Assembly (NCBI GenBank): GCA_948567375.1
Contig: OX419756.1
Coordinates: 39,818,333 to 39,882,332 of the forward strand
Direction: 5' to 3'
Source: Lunularia cruciata
Lineage: Eukaryota > Streptophyta > Marchantiopsida > Lunulariales > Lunulariaceae
DNA length: 64,000 nucleotides
Of this stretch, positions 59,161 through 64,000 are shown piece after piece. Every line of letters begins with the position of its first letter. Position 1 is the first letter of the stretch. Both the position numbers and the translations under genes were made by a program. The notes below the pieces were generated by a model. That model saw only the letters and a program-made list of their open reading frames with translations. It was not told the origin of the DNA and ran no database searches.

Positions 59161-61073
59161 TTGTTATATAATTTTATTCCATCTTATTTTAAGTATATTC
59201 TATGCATAGAGTAGTAAAAAGATAGGGATGATCAGGTCAAGGAGTATAAAGAAACCTTAAATATATCTTAGGGTTTAGGGTTTATAGTAATAGCATCTTA
59301 ACAGTAATGAAAGGTTTGATGTTTCACTAGATGATTTCACTTACAATATGGGAATTATATAAGTCATAGATTTGATGTTACTATAGCATTTAAATGAACA
59401 TCTAAAGGAACATTTAAAGGAATTTAAAGGAATAAAGAATTTTTTTGAATTACATCAACCAATGGTCCTTGTAGAGTAATAAATATTTTTTTATCTAAAA
59501 TAAATAAAAGTGATACCACCTTGTAATATAAACTCTTTTGCCGTTGATGATAAACTTGTAAAAGTTTGTAAACATAGCTCCATGTACTTCCAAGTCAAGA
59601 GCAATAAAGAAGTGACCTTATTGCATACCTCTATACTTGAAAACTTTAATGGTTGCTATTTTGCACACCCCCACTCAAAGATGATGGATAATGATGGCTC
59701 CAAAAAACAGTTTGTATGTGATCCATGAATACTAAATTTACCATTGCATATAAATCCTTGAGACCTTAACTAGATATTCTTTATAGAGTACTCACTTAGT
59801 ATACTTGGCTTTGTTAGACTTAATTAATATTTGATTGACTACTTGAGATATATTCCTAAGAAATATTTAGTACACTCTTTCAAGCAAGATTCCATACAAG
59901 ATAACAAAGATTTTAACAAATGTCTAACTTGTGCTTATATTCTCAATGAATATTATGTTCAAATTTTAAAAGTTAGGTGTTCTTTTAAGGAAGCTCAACG
60001 CTAGTTTGAATGATTAGAGAAGTAATGCTTATACATTAAGATGGATTAGCATTTATGTCATTTTACATAAAATTCTAGTCAAAGGTCATATATAAGATCA
60101 AATATGATTGCAATTTAAGAGTGGATGTAGATTTGCATATAATCTAAACGGAGGCATTGAAGTGAGGCTAGAGAGGAAAAAAGACTTGAATTTAATAAAA
60201 GAGAGTTGTACTCAGCATAAAAATATTTCTATTCAGTATACAAAGATTTTATTCAATATAAAAATATTTTTCTCCTTGATTCATGAAGAACATGTAGATT
60301 ACAGATTTTAAACTATATCTAGATTGTGCATTCTAGAATCCACTTGTCATAGATTTAGGTGTGCACTTGACATGAAAGTCTTAATATTGATGGAGATGTA
60401 TTGAAATAAGCTAGTTTGAGTTATAATATAGCAATATTCACTTACTTTTGATCTCATTCTTAAACTAAGCCAAGGATCATTATAAAGGAGTGTAATTAGA
60501 AGATGCACTTAAAGAATACTAAAGAGTATGGTAGAAAGTAAAATTCTTGACTAAATTAGGGAAGAGAGTATTTTATTGTGGAAGAAAGTAAAAAAAAAAC
60601 AGTAATAGAATTTAGAGAGCATATTGTGCATATTCATTTTATCTATTCACTTTAAAGAGCATCATGAGATATCATATTATATGAGAATTATGTTTTGAAT
60701 CTAGATGAGTAGGACACTAGAAAAGGACCTTGGTTAATTAGCTTTCACTTATTTCATAATCATATTACTTACATGAAGTGAGGCTTAATGAACAATGACT
60801 AAATTTATGATAATTGAGACCAAATTAAGGAGATCAATTTATATTCCATGAGAGGTTGCCATTGAGACTCAATATGCAAGTGCTAATATGAGTTACTGTG
60901 TTGCTTATACTCAACTCATGTATATTGAGGTATAATTTTATAGTAATTGATGGTCATAGACGTTTGAATCTTTACTTTAACCTCAATAAAACTTGTACAA
61001 AATTTATTCATAATAACAAATACAAATTCATACCATGTGCAAAACCAAGGCATCTTGGAGCATCTAGTAAAAA
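59161..61073. other. Unassigned AT-rich DNA
   Basis: No gene or element domain was recognised. Small open frames (59510-59728, 60108-60311) have no known motif. A very short telomere-like run lies at 59268-59284. Confidence 0.5.
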
Positions 61074-61079
61074 TTGTCA

Positions 61080-61190
61080 TGCATATATATACATTACATC
61101 ACAATATACATTGTTGTCAACATCATATATTATAGAAGCACAATTCACACATAAGTCATACATGAACTCTAAAGTGCCACAATAAAACTT
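61080..61190 (+). repeat. Direct repeat flanking the M LTR, left copy
   Basis: About 105 bp, with the core cacataagtcatacatgaac and the following aactctaaagtgc, repeated at 61625-61730. The copies lie on either side of the LTR-like block 61265-61616. Confidence 0.65.
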
Positions 61191-61264
61191 TTCAACTCAA
61201 ATCACACTAAAAAAAATCAGTACTTGATCATTCACTCAATAATGGATCACTAATTACAATCAAG

Positions 61265-63367
61265 CCCCACTTACCCTAGCTAAGAGATTCAAAGTGATGC
61301 TCACTAGCCTCTATTCACTATAGCCAAGAACTCAAAGGCTCAACATCAAAGAAGTGAGCTCTTTGGAGTTGCACTTCAAAGGTAAAACCCTCTACTTGAC
61401 CTAGGTCTCCAACACCACTAATGGTACCACTAATGGCACATCCAACGATGCGAATGTACAAATGATGATGGGTCCCACCATGTGATTAGTAGCCCTAACA
61501 TGAAATCAGACCGCCAACAAGTGGTCCATAAGTAACTACCAAAAATACCTATGACTACCAACATTACCACTCAAATGTTTGAGCAAAGTTGCCTTGGTGC
61601 TACAAATGTCATGACAATTACTTTGTGTATATACATCACTACACAACATACATAATTTTCAACATCATACATTATAGAAACAAAACTCACACATAAGTCA
61701 TACATGAACTCTAAAGTGCAACAATTGCCTCACTTAGTTGGCAGTTAGGTCACTCTAACTCCATATAGCCATCTACTTCAAGTATATAGTATATCCTATG
61801 GTGGATAATTGCACAGATGATCCTTCTAAACAACACCATTATATCTTTTCAACACAAGGACTCTAGAAGGCAAACCTCATGCACTATCAAGATAACATGG
61901 CATATAGTAACATCAAGTGTTATCAATGCTATCTATTATAGATATATCTAGTCACCTAGATGAACTTGATAAAATGATGATCTATAACCTCCTCCTCAAA
62001 TAGTAGCATAACGTAAGGTATCCCTATGCTAAGAAATCACTAAGTTCTCAAATGCCATTGGCATCACTTTTCAAGAGATTTTTGCTCATTGAGAACATGC
62101 ACTTACCCATATGTTTGGATCATCCAAGTCCAAAACTACAATAGCATCTCAACAAATGGCGGTAGGTAAATCTTGATCTTATCCATAAAGTAGAAAGTAA
62201 GGAGAGAAGGATGCTAAGAAGGCTTGCCGGCTGAACCAATAGCCCATAACCAGCCAAGATAACTAGAGATCCCAAACTCCCAAGTGGCCTCTCTGCAAAG
62301 AGAACTTACGGTATCTTCTTTGTATAGTCCAAACCACTCTCTTTGCTAAGCCATCAACATGTCAAAACCTCAATTGGTACAACAGAATGACTAAGAATCG
62401 ATCCAAGAATGAGTAAGCCTTCACTTCACTAGACTTGTCAGGAAGTGTCACCAACTCAATCCACTTGGAGAATTGCTCTGTTGTAACCAAAACATACTAG
62501 TGATGTCTCACTATCAATAATAAAGGTCTAGTAAAGTCCAAACTCCAATAGTAACCTAACCCCATGATAGGTAATGGGTGTAACTATGGCATTGGAGCAT
62601 TAAATGATGTTCTAACTTGGTCAAAAACCACACCTTTGGCAACAAATTATTGTACATTGGTTTGCATAATGTGTTACCAATAATGACTTTGGAGTAAGCT
62701 ATGTGTATACTTTACTCCAAAGTGTCCTAGCTCCTCATGAGCATGACAGACCAATTGTGGTTTCTAAGATGCAAGTGGTATTAGTCGCACTCTACCATCC
62801 TCCCATATATCACGGTCTTTTCACTCCAATCTAAACCCCATGGCTTGTTGAAGAACACAATCTCTCTCCTTGGCTCCAACTATGCCACCCATAACACAAG
62901 TGCAGAGATAATCCATCACTAAGATATCTTCATGAATGTCTTGCTGAACTATACTAATATCTCCACCCTTTGGATCCGTGACCTCAATAATTCCTCCTAT
63001 ATGTACTCAAAGGGATACCAACAAAGCCTCAAAAAATCTATATAGAAAGGTAGACGCATGCCAACTTGGCATATTTCCTCATCTGTCTCACCATGCAAAC
63101 ATGCTCCAATCTGATCTTGTTGGCTGGGACATGGGTTTCTACTCAACCTATTTTCATCACAATTCATCACTCTAGGTCTATGAATAATAGTGAAATCATA
63201 CTATTTTAAAATTAGAGCCCATTGTGCAAGCTTCCTTGCAAGCTTATTGGATGTCATCAACCACTTCAGTGGTTGATCAATGATGAGAGTAAATGGGTTA
63301 CCAAATAGGTAACACCAAAAATGTACTATTGCCCATACTATAGCCAAGCACACTCTCTCATATGAAT
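61265..63367 (-). mobile_element. Element M: 3' half of an L-family gypsy element
   Basis: On the minus strand: RNase H (63201-63367), integrase (about 61950-62900, very worn), then an LTR block (61265-61616) matching the L LTR at 30350-30719. The 5' side is cut by a C-family LTR at 63368. Compared with L it supplies the half that L lacks in this window. Fossil with very many breaks. Confidence 0.65.
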
Positions 63368-63386
63368 TATAAAAGACCAAGATCAA
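63201..63386 (-). pseudogene. RNase H of element M
   Basis: Minus-strand residues YERVCLAIVWAIVHFWCYLF and PFTLIIDQPLKWLMTSNKL match gypsy RNase H (catalytic D region TDHQPLKWLM in relatives). The true homology ends near 63368, where the C-family LTR begins. Fossil. Confidence 0.75.
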
Positions 63387-63611
63387 GGAGAGAAATAGGA
63401 GAATGGAAGATCACATCGGGACACTTGAAATGTGGGTAAACATTGAATGCTTAGCATGAGCTTTGGTTCTAGTATTTATAGGGAGTATACAAGGTCCTTG
63501 AGAAGCTTCTCAAGGAGCTTCCTTGAGCCACTTTCTTGGAGTGCAATCCAAGCTAACCAAGAAACTTCCTTCTAGAAGCTACTTACTTGGGGTGCAAGCT
63601 AAGCTAGCCGG
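63368..63611 (-). repeat. C-family LTR piece (element P1)
   Basis: Matches the start of the C LTR (worn TGTAAAAGACC), including the TATA box and the first GAAGCTTC units, and stops at 63611 where a second LTR of the same family begins. P1 is inserted in M. Confidence 0.78.
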
Positions 63612-64000
63612 TGTAAAAGACCAAAACCAAGGAGAGAAATAAAAGATCACATTAAGACACTTGAATATGGGTAGAATACAAATGCCTAACATAAGCTTTT
63701 GCCGTCGTATTTATAAGGAGCATACAAGGCTCTTGAGAAGCTTCTCAAGAAGTTTCTTTGAACCACTTTCTTAGAGTGCAAGCCAAGTTAACCAAGAAGC
63801 TTCCTTCTTGAAGCCACCTACTTGGCGTGCAAGCTAAGTTGGTTGGAAGCTTCTAGAAGCTTCCTTCTAGAAACTATCTACTTGGGGTGTAAGCTAAGCT
63901 AGTGGAAAGCTTCCCAAGAAGCTTCCTAGATACTTCTAGGATATTCTAGGCTAATTTGGCCTATTCACTACTTTGTTAGCCTTGACTAACTTTGTTGCTA
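63612..64000 (-). repeat. C-family LTR at the window edge (element P2)
   Basis: Starts TGTAAAAGACC and runs to the window end without closing. TATA near 63709-63716 (minus strand). A heat-shock-like run GAAnnTTCnnGAAnnTTC lies at 63846-63863, plus TTCTAGAA at 63865-63872. P2 was inserted in the LTR of P1; its body lies beyond the window. Confidence 0.8.

Noticed and set aside
59268-59284. Telomere-like ttagggtttagggttta
   Set aside because: Only about two and a half units; too short to count as an interstitial telomere block.
1-64000. CRISPR arrays, bacterial operons, tRNA or rRNA genes
   Set aside because: No regular spacer-repeat pattern, no tRNA cloverleaf or rRNA core seen by eye; tRNA-like matches are primer-binding sites of retroelements.

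Overview
The window looks like intergenic DNA from a large, repeat-filled plant genome. I favour a gymnosperm (conifer or relative), though a fern cannot be excluded. I found no intact host gene, tRNA, rRNA or other structural RNA gene. Nearly everything recognisable is a fossil transposable element: Ty3/gypsy elements with and without chromodomains, Ty1/copia, a non-LTR retrotransposon with a reverse transcriptase, and a PIF/Harbinger-type DNA transposon relic. The evidence is domain motifs, paired TG...CA terminal repeats, primer-binding sites, purine tracts and short target duplications.

Left part (1-34351) is a Russian-doll stack. A chromovirus relic (left arm of a large inverted repeat) is interrupted by gypsy element L (27094-30719, minus). 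L is interrupted by chromovirus K (2924-3029 and 25878-27093, plus). K holds copia element D (3030-25877, minus), with near-matching 5-bp target copies, and also element E (1056-2923), which itself holds F (1-1055). D holds chromovirus C (4194-17340, minus) and a 3.75-kb insert I (17420-21169). C holds A (8403-16098, plus), the youngest element seen: its LTRs differ at only about ten places by eye. D also contains a piece (J) lying in the opposite direction between perfect 19-bp inverted repeats.

Middle part: a non-LTR element H (30752-34351) with a likely long target duplication, then a large inverted repeat with arms of about 2.6-2.7 kb (34351-37050 and 46200-48823). Each arm carries one LTR and decayed gypsy RT-RNase H sequence. 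The 9-kb centre is AT-rich and mostly unreadable, but holds tandem repeats and a Harbinger-like transposase relic (41969-42530).

Right part: a second, 5'-truncated copy of H (50030-59160) split by an old A-family element B (50497-58267, minus), then unassigned DNA, then L-family element M (61265-63367) entered by a C-family element, whose LTR was in turn entered by another (63612 to the window end).

Most notable: (1) LTRs of the C family carry arrays matching the heat-shock-element consensus just upstream of a TATA box; (2) the A family has a long region before gag with its own zinc knuckle, bracketed by two gap-free copies of a 42-residue module; (3) insert I has the ends of a solo LTR but carries an antisense, coiled-coil-rich reading frame.
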